DNA from: Burkholderiales bacterium
Lineage (GTDB): Bacteria; Pseudomonadota; Gammaproteobacteria; Burkholderiales; Burkholderiaceae_D
Length of the DNA: 64,000 nt
NCBI GenBank assembly: GCA_016177875.1
Contig: JACOUL010000020.1
Location: 1-64,000, forward strand
Direction: 5' to 3'
In this document: in pieces, positions 43,765 through 53,570 of the stretch
Layout of the letters: each line of letters starts with the position of its first letter
Numbering within the stretch: the first letter of the stretch is position 1
Translations under genes and position numbers: made by a program
The notes under the pieces: generated by a model
Told to the model about the DNA's origin: nothing
Databases searched by the model: none
The model's input: the letters and a program-made list of their open reading frames with translations, nothing else

Positions 43765-45102
43765 TCACGCCTCATGTAGATTATCAGCCGCTTTCAGCTT
43801 AGGAAACACTTGCACAGCGCCGATCCGCATGCCGTGCATTTTCCGGATCACGATGTCGAATTGAGCAAATGCGATTCGCCGCCCTTCCTGCGGAATCTCA
43901 CCGAGTTTTTCCAAAATCATGCCGCCGATCGAATCGGCGTCTTCCAAATTCATTTCCTCGTTTTCGATATCGATGGCGAGCGCGCGCTCCAGCGTGTAAA
44001 TCGGTAAGCTGCCTTTGCCGATGAATGTGCCGTCCGGTTGAGGTGCCCACTCTTGTTCGTAGGGACGAAATTCATCGTGAATCGCCCCGACCAATGCGCC
44101 CAAGATATTATCCAAGGTAATGAAACCATGAGGCGTTTCACCTTTCTTGCCGACGATCGCAAAATGCGGCGCGCCCGCACGAAAGCGTTGGAATAAAACA
44201 CGTGCCGCCATGCGCGGCGAGACATACTGGATCGGACGCAGAAAAGACGTTAGATTTTCGATCGGCTTTCCCTGCTGCTGCGCCAGGAATAAATCTTTCA
44301 AGTGAATCACGCCGAGTACATTACGCCCATCGCGGTCGAAATAAGGATAGCGGCTGTAACGATGGCGCAAGATGACATCGAAATTTTCTTCAAGGCTTGC
44401 GCTCTGACGCAGGGCGACCATTTCATGGATGGGCCGCATTAATTCGGACACATCGAGCTCGCCGAAGTCGAGCATTTGCGCCATGACATTTAATTCTTCC
44501 TCGCTGGCGCCGCTATCGACGCGGTGTCCGCGCAAAATTAATTTCAATTCATCGGCGGAGTAACCGGCTTCATGCACATGCCCGCTGCCGAACTTCGTCA
44601 AGCGCAATACCCAATTCGCGCTAAGGTTGAGCGCGCGTATCGCGGGATACATCAACCAATAAAACCCATAAAGCGGCGTGGCGGTCAGCAAGCTGACACC
44701 TTCCGGATGACGAAGAGCGAGCGACTTCGGCACCAGTTCGCCGACCACGATATGCAGAAACGAGATCACCGAAAAAGCGAGGGCAAACGAAATGCCGTGA
44801 ATCACCTGCGGCGACGCGATGCCGGCCAACTGAAATAATGGCGCAAGCAAGCTTGCAAACGCAGGCTCCCCTATCCATCCCAATCCCAAGGAAGTCAGCG
44901 TGATGCCGAGCTGGCATGCCGAAAGATAGGCGTCGATCTGACGATGCACATCCGCCAAAATCTTCCCGCGCCAACCATGTCGCTTGGCAATGGCCCGCAC
45001 GCGTGTCTGCCGCAACTTAACCAATCCGAATTCGGCAGCGACGAATACGCCGTTGAGCAAGACTAGCAAGAGCGCGACAAACACAAATAAGAAATTTTCC
45101 AT
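43765..45102 (-). CDS. CNNM/CorC-HlyC family transporter
   Basis: The 445-residue protein starts with a DUF21/CNNM membrane domain (four hydrophobic segments; LNGVFVAAEFGLVKLRQTRV is the family hallmark). Two CBS domains follow (about 215-335) and then a CorC/HlyC C-terminal domain. CNNM/CorC proteins act in Mg2+ or Co2+ efflux; 'hemolysin' labels for this family are historical. It converges with the GAF gene, with two bases between the stops. Confidence 0.9.
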   Translation of the reverse strand: MENFLFVFVALLLVLLNGVFVAAEFGLVKLRQTRVRAIAKRHGWRGKILADVHRQIDAYLSACQLGITLTSLGLGWIGEPAFASLLAPLFQLAGIASPQVIHGISFALAFSVISFLHIVVGELVPKSLALRHPEGVSLLTATPLYGFYWLMYPAIRALNLSANWVLRLTKFGSGHVHEAGYSADELKLILRGHRVDSGASEEELNVMAQMLDFGELDVSELMRPIHEMVALRQSASLEENFDVILRHRYSRYPYFDRDGRNVLGVIHLKDLFLAQQQGKPIENLTSFLRPIQYVSPRMAARVLFQRFRAGAPHFAIVGKKGETPHGFITLDNILGALVGAIHDEFRPYEQEWAPQPDGTFIGKGSLPIYTLERALAIDIENEEMNLEDADSIGGMILEKLGEIPQEGRRIAFAQFDIVIRKMHGMRIGAVQVFPKLKAADNLHEA

Positions 45103-45227
45103 ATCTCAGCGAAAAATGGTTGATTCGGAAGTAAGAGCGCTCAAAAGCGAGTTTTCAGTATAGAAAACAACGCGGCACTTATAATGACAAGGCATTCGTT
45201 ACCAACCATCATACCAAGCTTGAGTTC

Positions 45228-46076
45228 ATGCTGACTTCGCTGATCCGCCGATTCGATGCCTTGCTGGCTATTCCGGATTCACCTGCGAGCCTCGCCGGCT
45301 GGCGACGCTTCTTGCTGGAGTTTTGGATGTTCGGCATCAAGGAAGCGCGTGCCTGCTTGTTCGCCGGACTTTTCTTTTGTGCGCTATTCGCCTCACACAA
45401 GTTGAAAGGCTTGGGAATTCCGCGTTATGACCTGCTGCTGATCATTGCGATCGCCATTCAGGCATGGATGCTGCACGCCAAGCTGGAAACCTGGGATGAA
45501 TTCAAAGCGATCCTGGTGTTTCACATGATCGGCATCGCGCTGGAAATTTATAAGACCAGGATGGGATCGTGGGCCTATCCCGAGTTCGCCTACACCAAAG
45601 TGTATGGCGTGCCTTTGTATGCCGGCTTCATGCATGCGGCGGTAGCGAGCTACATCATTCAAGCATGGCGTCTGCTCGATTTACGCATCGAACGTCATCC
45701 GCCTTACTGGATGGCCGGCGCCGTCGCGGTTCTCATCTATGCGAATTTTTTCATGCATCATTTCATCGGCGACTATCGCTGGTATTTGATTGCATTGGCA
45801 TGCGGTTTGTATGCGCGCACCGAAGTGGTGTTTCGTCCTTATGACCGTGAACAGCGCATGCCGCTTTTACTGGGATTTATTTTGATCGGTTTTTTTATCT
45901 GGGTAGCCGAAAATATTTCGACTTTTTTCGGCGCGTGGCGCTATCCGAATCAGATCGGCGCCTGGGCATTGGTTCATGTCGGGAAGTGGAGCTCATGGTC
46001 GCTATTGGCGATGATGACTTTTATCATCGTAGTGGAGCTGAAGCACATTAAGGCGCGGATTCAGTTGGCGCCTTAG
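45228..46076 (+). CDS. DUF817 family integral membrane protein
   Basis: The 282-residue protein has about seven hydrophobic segments. Conserved-looking acidic and histidine motifs (LHAKLETWDEFK, FHMIGIALEIYKTRMGSW, ENISTFFGAWRYPNQ) match the DUF817 family. These residues in membrane helices suggest metal- or lipid-dependent chemistry, but no function is established to my knowledge. It is a single gene, convergent with tlpA. Confidence 0.82.
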   Translation: MLTSLIRRFDALLAIPDSPASLAGWRRFLLEFWMFGIKEARACLFAGLFFCALFASHKLKGLGIPRYDLLLIIAIAIQAWMLHAKLETWDEFKAILVFHMIGIALEIYKTRMGSWAYPEFAYTKVYGVPLYAGFMHAAVASYIIQAWRLLDLRIERHPPYWMAGAVAVLIYANFFMHHFIGDYRWYLIALACGLYARTEVVFRPYDREQRMPLLLGFILIGFFIWVAENISTFFGAWRYPNQIGAWALVHVGKWSSWSLLAMMTFIIVVELKHIKARIQLAP

Positions 46077-46080
46077 CGTC

Positions 46081-46605
46081 TTATCCCAATGCGTTGTTCA
46101 GCAACCGATTCAATCCATCCCAATCCGGCTCGCCGAGATAGCGCTTGAGGACGTGCCCATTTTGGTCGATGACAAAGGTGGTCGGCGTCATTTGCACGTC
46201 GCCAAATGCTTTGGCTAAATCGCCTTTCACATCGAGCGCCACGCGAAACGGCAATTGGCGCGTCTCCGCATAGTTCAATACGTAATTCGGCGGATCGTAG
46301 CGCATTGCCACGGCGACGAATTCCAAGCCTCGGTCTTTATACTTGTTGTACGTTTCCACCATGCGCGGCATTTCTTTCACACAAGTGGTACAACTCGTTG
46401 CCCAAAAATTCACCATCACCACCTTGCCGCGCAGATCCTGCGAAGTGAATTTTTTGCCCTGAATATCGGTGAAGACAACGTCCGGCGCTGTTTGGCGATC
46501 GAATACGGCGAAGTAGCCGACTACGGCAATGGCGGAGATGAAAACGGCGGCGATGGCTAAGAGCCAAGGCCGGCGCGGCGAGGGAGTGGGAACTTGGTCG
46601 GACAT
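46081..46605 (-). CDS. TlpA/ResA-like membrane-anchored thioredoxin
   Basis: The 174-residue product has an N-terminal anchor (WLLAIAAVFISAIAVVGYFAVF) and a thioredoxin domain with FWATSCTTCVKEMP, where C-T-T-C is the redox pair. The VQMTPTTFVID cis-proline strand is also present. Such proteins reduce periplasmic disulfides, for instance in cytochrome c maturation. ATG 46605 is preferred over an upstream TTG at 46620. Confidence 0.88.
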   Translation of the reverse strand: MSDQVPTPSPRRPWLLAIAAVFISAIAVVGYFAVFDRQTAPDVVFTDIQGKKFTSQDLRGKVVMVNFWATSCTTCVKEMPRMVETYNKYKDRGLEFVAVAMRYDPPNYVLNYAETRQLPFRVALDVKGDLAKAFGDVQMTPTTFVIDQNGHVLKRYLGEPDWDGLNRLLNNALG

Positions 46606-46678
46606 GGCAAGGACATGCAAAAACGGCGACGATGTTGTTTATTATAGGCCGAGGCAAACATTCGCGCTTCGTTGGCGC

Positions 46679-47221
46679 CTACAGTTGCGCGGCCTTCTTA
46701 AAGCCGGTCATGCCAGCAACCAACGAGCTGGGAAATTGTTCGATCGCGGCATTGTATTGCGTGACGCTGTCGTTATAGACCTGGCGCGCAAAATCGATCT
46801 TGTTTTCGGCGCCGACCCGCTCTTCGTTCAACTGTATCATGGTCTGATCCAGGTTCAATTCGGGACAGTCCTCCAATAGCGCGAACAGTTTGTCTAAAAA
46901 TGTGGTCAAGGCGCTTTCGGCAGCAGCCCATTGCTGCATGGCGGAGATATCGGTTGGCATGCTCGCCGCGCCGGCGCTGAGCGCCATGGCTTGGTTGCGC
47001 GCGGCGACGACTGCTTCGATCGTCTCGCCCTCTTGCTTCACATAGCTCTTTGCAATTTCCACTAAATGGGAAGCCAATTCATAACGGGGTTTCAATTGCG
47101 CGCCGAATTGCGCAACGGCGTTCTTCATGCGGCTGCGCATGCCTGCCAGCCTGCTGTAGGCGCCCACCGACCAGAACACGATGAGCAAGGCTAAGCCGAC
47201 GACAACAATCATTGAATTCAT
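46679..47221 (-). CDS. lemA: LemA family protein
   Basis: The 180-residue product has an N-terminal transmembrane helix (IVVVGLALLIVFWSVGAY). A LemA coiled-coil domain follows, with NAVAQFGAQLKPRYELASHLVEIAK and the usual late YNAAIEQFP...AGMTGF segment. LemA proteins form helical bundles at the inner membrane; their role is poorly known. An intrinsic terminator of the upstream operon separates it from dolP. Confidence 0.9.
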   Translation of the reverse strand: MNSMIVVVGLALLIVFWSVGAYSRLAGMRSRMKNAVAQFGAQLKPRYELASHLVEIAKSYVKQEGETIEAVVAARNQAMALSAGAASMPTDISAMQQWAAAESALTTFLDKLFALLEDCPELNLDQTMIQLNEERVGAENKIDFARQVYNDSVTQYNAAIEQFPSSLVAGMTGFKKAAQL

Positions 47222-47249
47222 GACGTGCCCTTTGCTATGACGGCTGAAT

Positions 47250-47282
47250 AAAAAAGCCGCTGGGAACGAACCCCGGCGGCTT
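47250..47282 (-). terminator. Intrinsic terminator after dolP
   Basis: Leftward: AAGCCGCCGGGG and CCCAGCGGCTT arms with one mismatch around a short loop, then TTTTTTA. It should end the lpoA-yraN-diaA-dolP transcript before lemA. Confidence 0.8.
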
Positions 47283-47330
47283 CGCGCCTATCCCAGTAGG
47301 CCCTAATATAACACCTCTTTTCGGCAGTTC

Positions 47331-48552
<1,222 letters not shown>

Positions 48553-48676
48553 TTATAAAGGAGACGCAAGAAAACGCCGTATTGTTGTTTCAGAATGAAA
48601 CATTCTAGGACTTACGCAAAATTATTTCAGCAAGGATTGCGACGACGGCGGTTTTGTGTAAATTTTAATATTGATA

Positions 48677-49027
48677 TTATGCCTCGATGGCGTTCTTGAG
48701 CCACTCCAGTTCATCGCCATCGATGGCGATCACGTCGAAACGGCAAGCCGGCACTTGACGATAACGCAGCAAGTAAAATTGCGCGGCATTGATCAATCGG
48801 CGCTGCTTGGCCGGCGTAATGCTGGCGGCCGCACCGCCATGCATACGATCGGCGCGCTGGCGTACTTCGACGAACACCAGGCTGTCTTTGTCTTGCATGA
48901 TCAAATCAATCTCGCCGCCCTTGCAGCGGAAATTGCGATTGACCAGCGTGAGGCCGTTGCGCAGCAAATAGCGTAATGCCGCTTCTTCACCGGCCTGCCC
49001 CTGAATTTGCTTTTGCGTCTGCGCCAT
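48677..49027 (-). CDS. yraN: YraN family (UPF0102) nuclease-fold protein
   Basis: A protein of about 116 residues of the UPF0102 family. The restriction-nuclease-like core is visible as GGEIDLIMQD and LVFVEVRQR (Glu-x-Asp, then Glu-x-x-x-Arg where Lys is common). I use ATG 49027 rather than the upstream TTG at 49033, which overlaps the lpoA stop. It is coupled with the preceding lpoA-like gene. Function is poorly established. Confidence 0.9.
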   Translation of the reverse strand: MAQTQKQIQGQAGEEAALRYLLRNGLTLVNRNFRCKGGEIDLIMQDKDSLVFVEVRQRADRMHGGAAASITPAKQRRLINAAQFYLLRYRQVPACRFDVIAIDGDELEWLKNAIEA

Positions 49028-49029
49028 TC

Positions 49030-50253
49030 TCAATGACGTCCCTGATACGGCGCCACCATGCCATTCTGGTAGATCGCGGGCTGTGCGGTACGCTCGAATT
49101 GAGCGGATGTCTTGGTGAATTTGATCGTCAACCGTCCGGTGACGCCATCCAAGTCAAACACGCTCCGGCGATTGGCAATTTCGCGCGCGATGCGATAAGC
49201 ATCGATGCCAAGAGCATACAAACGTTCCAGATCGGGATTGGCGCGCTGGTCGGGAGTAGGCGCCGCACGTGGATAGACCATCACCGCAAGATGGTCGGGC
49301 TGCAGCAACCAAGGGAGATCCAGCAACCGCACGCCGTTCATCTCTGAGCGACGCTCCGCGGCACGCCAATCGGTCGCAGTAAAGGGGTTGAGTTGGGAAG
49401 TGCCGTAGACAACGTTCTCGCGTCCCAGCGCCAATTGCAATTGGCGCGCCTGAGCGGCATCGAGCGCATAAAACAATAAGGAAGGTTTTTCTTCGGCGAT
49501 GCGTTTTTTGAGTTGGACTAAGCTCGCCGCGCTGATGTAGCCGCTTGCAGCGGTAATTTCGATTTGTTGCGGCTCCAAGCCCAGACGCTGCCATTCGTTC
49601 GAGAAGGCGCGTGCGACCCGGCGCTGCCAAGCGGTATTGGTGGAAATAACGAATGCCTTCGTGTTTTTCCGGCCGAAACCTGCCCAGCTTGCCAATTGGC
49701 GCGCTTCTTCTTCGATCGATAAGCCGACCGCCAGCATGTTGGGCGGTAGAACAATTTCAGTGTCGCCGGTATTCTCGGGCAGTGCAAGCGCAAGCGTCGG
49801 CTTGCTTACCTTGCCGCTTTGCGCAACGGCGGCCACATCGGCGCGCCCCAAGGGGCCAACCACGATATCGGATTGCGGCAAGGCATCGGTATAAGCCAGC
49901 ACGGCATTCTGCGGGCCATCGGCCGTTTCTAGGATGGTAATTTCAATGCCGTCCGGCTCTCGGTCATACGCCACTTGAAAGCCGGCGCGCACGGCTTGGG
50001 CCGCATTGCCGAAAATTTCTGAGCGCAAGGGCAATAGAAGAGCGATTTTGACCGGAGGAACGACCGGTTTGAATTTGTCGGTTGTGGGAGCGGTCGCCGG
50101 TTTCAGGGTATCGGTATCCTTTAGAGGAGCAGGCTGTGCACTTGCTTGCGCAACTTGGCCGGGCTGCGTCGTCTCGGTTGAATTTGCGCACGGGGGAGCG
50201 CACAATCCGCACATCGCCATCAGCAGAAATTTCCGCGTCAATCCAACCAGCAT
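49030..50253 (-). CDS. lpoA: LpoA-like penicillin-binding protein activator, short form
   Basis: The 407-residue exported protein has a signal peptide, a Pro/Thr-rich linker, and a periplasmic-binding-type domain (VKIALLLPLRSEIFGNAAQAVRAGF, then SDIVVGPLGRADVAAVA) typical of the LpoA/LppC C-terminal domain. E. coli LpoA also has an N-terminal TPR domain, absent here, as is common in betaproteobacteria. It activates PBP1A from the outer membrane in E. coli; no clear lipobox is visible here. GAGGAGG precedes the ATG. It is divergent from rsmI with only 11 bp between. Confidence 0.85.
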   Translation of the reverse strand: MLVGLTRKFLLMAMCGLCAPPCANSTETTQPGQVAQASAQPAPLKDTDTLKPATAPTTDKFKPVVPPVKIALLLPLRSEIFGNAAQAVRAGFQVAYDREPDGIEITILETADGPQNAVLAYTDALPQSDIVVGPLGRADVAAVAQSGKVSKPTLALALPENTGDTEIVLPPNMLAVGLSIEEEARQLASWAGFGRKNTKAFVISTNTAWQRRVARAFSNEWQRLGLEPQQIEITAASGYISAASLVQLKKRIAEEKPSLLFYALDAAQARQLQLALGRENVVYGTSQLNPFTATDWRAAERRSEMNGVRLLDLPWLLQPDHLAVMVYPRAAPTPDQRANPDLERLYALGIDAYRIAREIANRRSVFDLDGVTGRLTIKFTKTSAQFERTAQPAIYQNGMVAPYQGRH

Positions 50254-50264
50254 GCCGCCTCCTC

Positions 50265-51170
50265 ATGAATTCATCCGAACCCAATTTTCTTCCCGACCTG
50301 CCGTTGCAGGATGAATTATCCCGGCAAGCCTTTCCGCTTAGCGCATTATATGTGGTGGCAACGCCCATCGGAAATATTGCCGACATCAGCTTGCGAGCAC
50401 TCAAAGTGCTGACGCTGGCCGACGCGGTGGCTTGCGAAGATACGCGTAATACCGCCTTGCTATTGCAGCGGTATGGCATCTCGAAACCCCTGATCGCGGC
50501 GCATGAACACAATGAACGCGAAGCGGCCGAGGGTTTGATTGCGCGCTTGGCCGCCGGTGCGCGAATTGCCCTGGTATCGGATGCGGGCACGCCGGGCGTG
50601 TCTGACCCTGGCGCACGGATTGTCGATGCGGTACGCGATGCCGGATACAAGATCGTGCCGGTGCCCGGCGCATCGGCTGCCGTCACCGCGTTATCGGTTT
50701 CCGGTTTTCTTCATGCGCATTTTTATTTTGCAGGCTTTTTGCCGGCCAAGGCGAAGCAGCGTGACGCGGCGATTAGCGCCTTGCGTCCCATCGAAGCGAC
50801 GCTGGTGTTCTACGAAGCGCCGCACCGCATAGTCGAAACCGTCGAAGCGCTCGCCGACAATCTTGAACCGACACGGCAAGTCGTATTTGCGCGCGAACTC
50901 ACCAAGCTATTTGAAGAAATCCACCGCTGTTCCTTGGCCGAAGCCGGTGCATGGATCGCGGCAGACCCGCATCGGCAAAAAGGCGAATATGTGGTGCTGG
51001 TCGAAGGCGCTGCGGCACAAGGCGAGGCCGATGCAGCCGATGCGGAACGCATCTTAAAAATCTTATTGGCGGAATGCCCGGTCAAGCAGGCGGCGAGCCT
51101 TGCGGCGCAAATCACGGGGCAAAAGAAAAATGCGCTCTACGAGCGCGCGCTGCAATTGAAGGACGAGTAA
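50265..51170 (+). CDS. rsmI: 16S rRNA 2'-O-ribose C1402 methyltransferase RsmI
   Basis: The 301-residue product has the tetrapyrrole-methylase-like core of RsmI: LYVVATPIGNIADIS, ACEDTRNTALLL, ALVSDAGTPGVSDPG and VPVPGASAAVTAL. It methylates the ribose of C1402 in 16S rRNA with SAM. I use ATG 50265, giving the family length; the open frame extends back into lpoA without support. No Shine-Dalgarno precedes it. Its promoter must lie within the divergent lpoA coding region. Confidence 0.93.
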   Translation: MNSSEPNFLPDLPLQDELSRQAFPLSALYVVATPIGNIADISLRALKVLTLADAVACEDTRNTALLLQRYGISKPLIAAHEHNEREAAEGLIARLAAGARIALVSDAGTPGVSDPGARIVDAVRDAGYKIVPVPGASAAVTALSVSGFLHAHFYFAGFLPAKAKQRDAAISALRPIEATLVFYEAPHRIVETVEALADNLEPTRQVVFARELTKLFEEIHRCSLAEAGAWIAADPHRQKGEYVVLVEGAAAQGEADAADAERILKILLAECPVKQAASLAAQITGQKKNALYERALQLKDE

Positions 51171-51203
51171 AAAAACGGATACAGGGCGGAAATTAAAGCC
51201 GAT

Positions 51204-52343
51204 CTACTTTTGCACAATGAGCGGCTTACCGGCGCCGCTATCGTGCATCCTTTGCGCGACCATCTCCGCATCTGCACGGCTCGCAAAAGGGCCGCTATAA
51301 AGTCGGTACAAACCGTTTTGCGCAATGACTTCCGTCGGCATCAGCACCCCCGCCCATTTCTGTTCCAGCTGCGTGCGTAAACTTTCCGCATTGGCGGCTT
51401 GCGAAAACGCGCCCAGCTGCAAATAAAAGCCGCCGGTCGATGTGCCGGCCACCGGCGCCGGCACGACTGTAGCGCTTGACGCGACGCTCACTACGGGCAC
51501 CGGAATAGCGATGGCCACAGGCGGTTCGGATGGCGCCGGCGGCTTGCTCGCTTGGTTATTGTCCGGCGCCGGGGCAGATACAGAATGCATCACCGGCCGA
51601 GCACTTGCGTCGACCACCGGCGCAGCAGCTGGGGCCGGCTGTGCTTGCTCGCTATTGGCGGTATTCGACTTCGCGGCATTGATGCGCGCAATATCTTCCG
51701 GCAATAGGCGTTCCACTTCCAGTTCGCTGCTACCCTGACTCAAGTAACCCAGCTTCAGCGCCGCCGTGTAAGACAAGTCGATGATGCGGCTGGCATGGAA
51801 AGGTCCGCGGTCATTGACGCGCACAATAACCTGCTTGCCATTCGTAAGGTTGGTAACACGTGCATAAGAAGGAATCGGCAAGGTCGGGTGCGCGGCGGTC
51901 ATCTTATACATGTCGTAGATTTCGCCGGACGAGGTTTTTTGTCCATGAAATTTCTTGCCGTACCAGCTGCCCTTGCCGCGTTGTTTGAAGGCTTGGTTGT
52001 TCACCATCGGCACATAAGTCTTGCCGAACACAACGTAGGGCTTGTTGCCGCGCGTTGCATACGGTTCCACTTTCGGTTCCGGATCCGGCGTGGCAAGTAA
52101 GCCGTCGGGAATCTTGTCGCCGGGGCCGTCGTCTTGGTAATAGCCGCCGCGGCCGGAACCGGCCGGCGGCAAAGCCGGCGTTGTCGAAGAAGGTTTAGAC
52201 AGGGAAGCGCGCTGGCCGCCTTCGTCAATCGTTGCAGGTGCGCGCTCTATGCTGCCGCAGCCGATTAATATACCTGCGGGCAGTATGACGGCTGCATGCC
52301 AGGCAAGGCGTGACCACCAGCTGGATAGGTTAGGCATGGGCAT
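51204..52343 (-). CDS. rlpA: RlpA septal-ring lytic transglycosylase-like lipoprotein
   Basis: A 379-residue lipoprotein with signal peptide ending in the lipobox LIGCG. A double-psi beta-barrel (about 125-205; GKGSWYGKKFHGQKTSSGE and VNDRGPFHASRIIDLS) carries the residues needed to cleave naked glycan. A Pro/Ala-rich linker and a C-terminal SPOR domain (about 305-379) bind denuded peptidoglycan at the septum. ATG 52343 has GGAG six bases upstream. It lies downstream of rodA with a 96-bp gap. Confidence 0.92.
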   Translation of the reverse strand: MPMPNLSSWWSRLAWHAAVILPAGILIGCGSIERAPATIDEGGQRASLSKPSSTTPALPPAGSGRGGYYQDDGPGDKIPDGLLATPDPEPKVEPYATRGNKPYVVFGKTYVPMVNNQAFKQRGKGSWYGKKFHGQKTSSGEIYDMYKMTAAHPTLPIPSYARVTNLTNGKQVIVRVNDRGPFHASRIIDLSYTAALKLGYLSQGSSELEVERLLPEDIARINAAKSNTANSEQAQPAPAAAPVVDASARPVMHSVSAPAPDNNQASKPPAPSEPPVAIAIPVPVVSVASSATVVPAPVAGTSTGGFYLQLGAFSQAANAESLRTQLEQKWAGVLMPTEVIAQNGLYRLYSGPFASRADAEMVAQRMHDSGAGKPLIVQK

Positions 52344-52439
52344 CACAAGCTCCTGAAATATCGGACAATTTCCAAACGATAATGTTGCTGCGGAAATTGT
52401 ACCGGTGTTTCAGCATGCATTCCATGCGAAAACCAAATG

Positions 52440-53555
52440 TCAGGTTTGCATCAGCTTGCGGTGCCGATAGATGCTCATGAGTATCCCGATGCCGAGCCCG
52501 AGCGTCACGAAAGCGGTGCCGCCGTAACTCATGAAAGGCAGCGGTACGCCAACCACCGGTAGGATGCCGCTCACCATACCCATGTTGACAAAAGCATAGG
52601 TAAAAAACATCAGCGACAAGGCGCCGGCCAAAAGGCGCGAAAACAGGGTCGGCGCGTTGGCGGCGATCAGTAAGCCGCGCCCGATCAACAGCAGGTACAA
52701 CACCATCAACACGATATTGCCGATCAAGCCGAATTCTTCGGAATACACGGCGAAAATAAAGTCGGTGCTGCGCTCGGGGATGAATTGCAAATGACCTTGC
52801 GTGCCGTTCATCCAGCCCTTGCCGGTAATGCCGCCTGAACCGATGGCAATCGTCGACTGGATGATGTGAAAGCCCTTGCCCAAGGGATCGGAACTCGGGT
52901 CGATCAAGGTCATGATCCGGTGACGTTGGTAGTCATGCAAGGCATGCCATGCAAACGGCAACATGGCGGCAAATGCAACGGCAAGCCCGATCAACACCCG
53001 CCAGGACAAGCCGGCCAGGAAAATCACATAAAATCCCGCCGCAGTCACCAGCATGCCGGTACCGAGGTCGGGCTGGCGGATGATCAACGCCGCCGGAATC
53101 GCCAGCAGCACGCCGGCCACCGCGAATTCCTGCCAACTGATCGTCCCTTCCCGCCGCTGGAACCACCAGGCGAGCATCATCGGCAAGGCAATTTTCATGA
53201 TCTCGGACGGCTGGATCACGAAACCGATATTGATCCAGCGCCGCGCGCCGAGCTTGACGATGCCGAATAGGGCCACGCCGACCAATAAGGCCACGCCGAT
53301 CACGTAGGCCGGCAAGGCCAAGCGCATCAGCATCTGCGGCGGCACCAGCGCTGCAAACCAGATCAGCAGCAGCGCAAGAACGATGTTGCGCAGATGCGCT
53401 TCCATCCTGCCCGGGAATTCGGCACTGGCGGAAAACATCACAATCGTGCTGGTCAGCAGGATAAGCGCGACGATTAAAAGCAAGGTGCCGTCGAAAACCG
53501 TCAAATATGGTTTGACGGTCGCCCACAGGTTTTTTTTTCCGGACAGCGGATGCAT
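52440..53555 (-). CDS. rodA: RodA peptidoglycan glycosyltransferase (SEDS)
   Basis: The 371-residue SEDS-family protein has about ten membrane segments, with typical segments such as GARRWINIGFVIQPSE, QPDLGTGMLV and SIAIGSGGITGKGW. RodA polymerises glycan strands during lateral wall growth, together with PBP2. It follows mrdA by 15 bp in the mreBCD-mrdA-rodA operon. Confidence 0.95.
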   Translation of the reverse strand: MHPLSGKKNLWATVKPYLTVFDGTLLLIVALILLTSTIVMFSASAEFPGRMEAHLRNIVLALLLIWFAALVPPQMLMRLALPAYVIGVALLVGVALFGIVKLGARRWINIGFVIQPSEIMKIALPMMLAWWFQRREGTISWQEFAVAGVLLAIPAALIIRQPDLGTGMLVTAAGFYVIFLAGLSWRVLIGLAVAFAAMLPFAWHALHDYQRHRIMTLIDPSSDPLGKGFHIIQSTIAIGSGGITGKGWMNGTQGHLQFIPERSTDFIFAVYSEEFGLIGNIVLMVLYLLLIGRGLLIAANAPTLFSRLLAGALSLMFFTYAFVNMGMVSGILPVVGVPLPFMSYGGTAFVTLGLGIGILMSIYRHRKLMQT

Positions 53556-53570
53556 CGTGTTCGTTCCCGG

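Noticed and set aside
50082-50264. Upstream extension of rsmI
   Set aside because: Lies inside lpoA on the other strand and adds nothing to the family domain.
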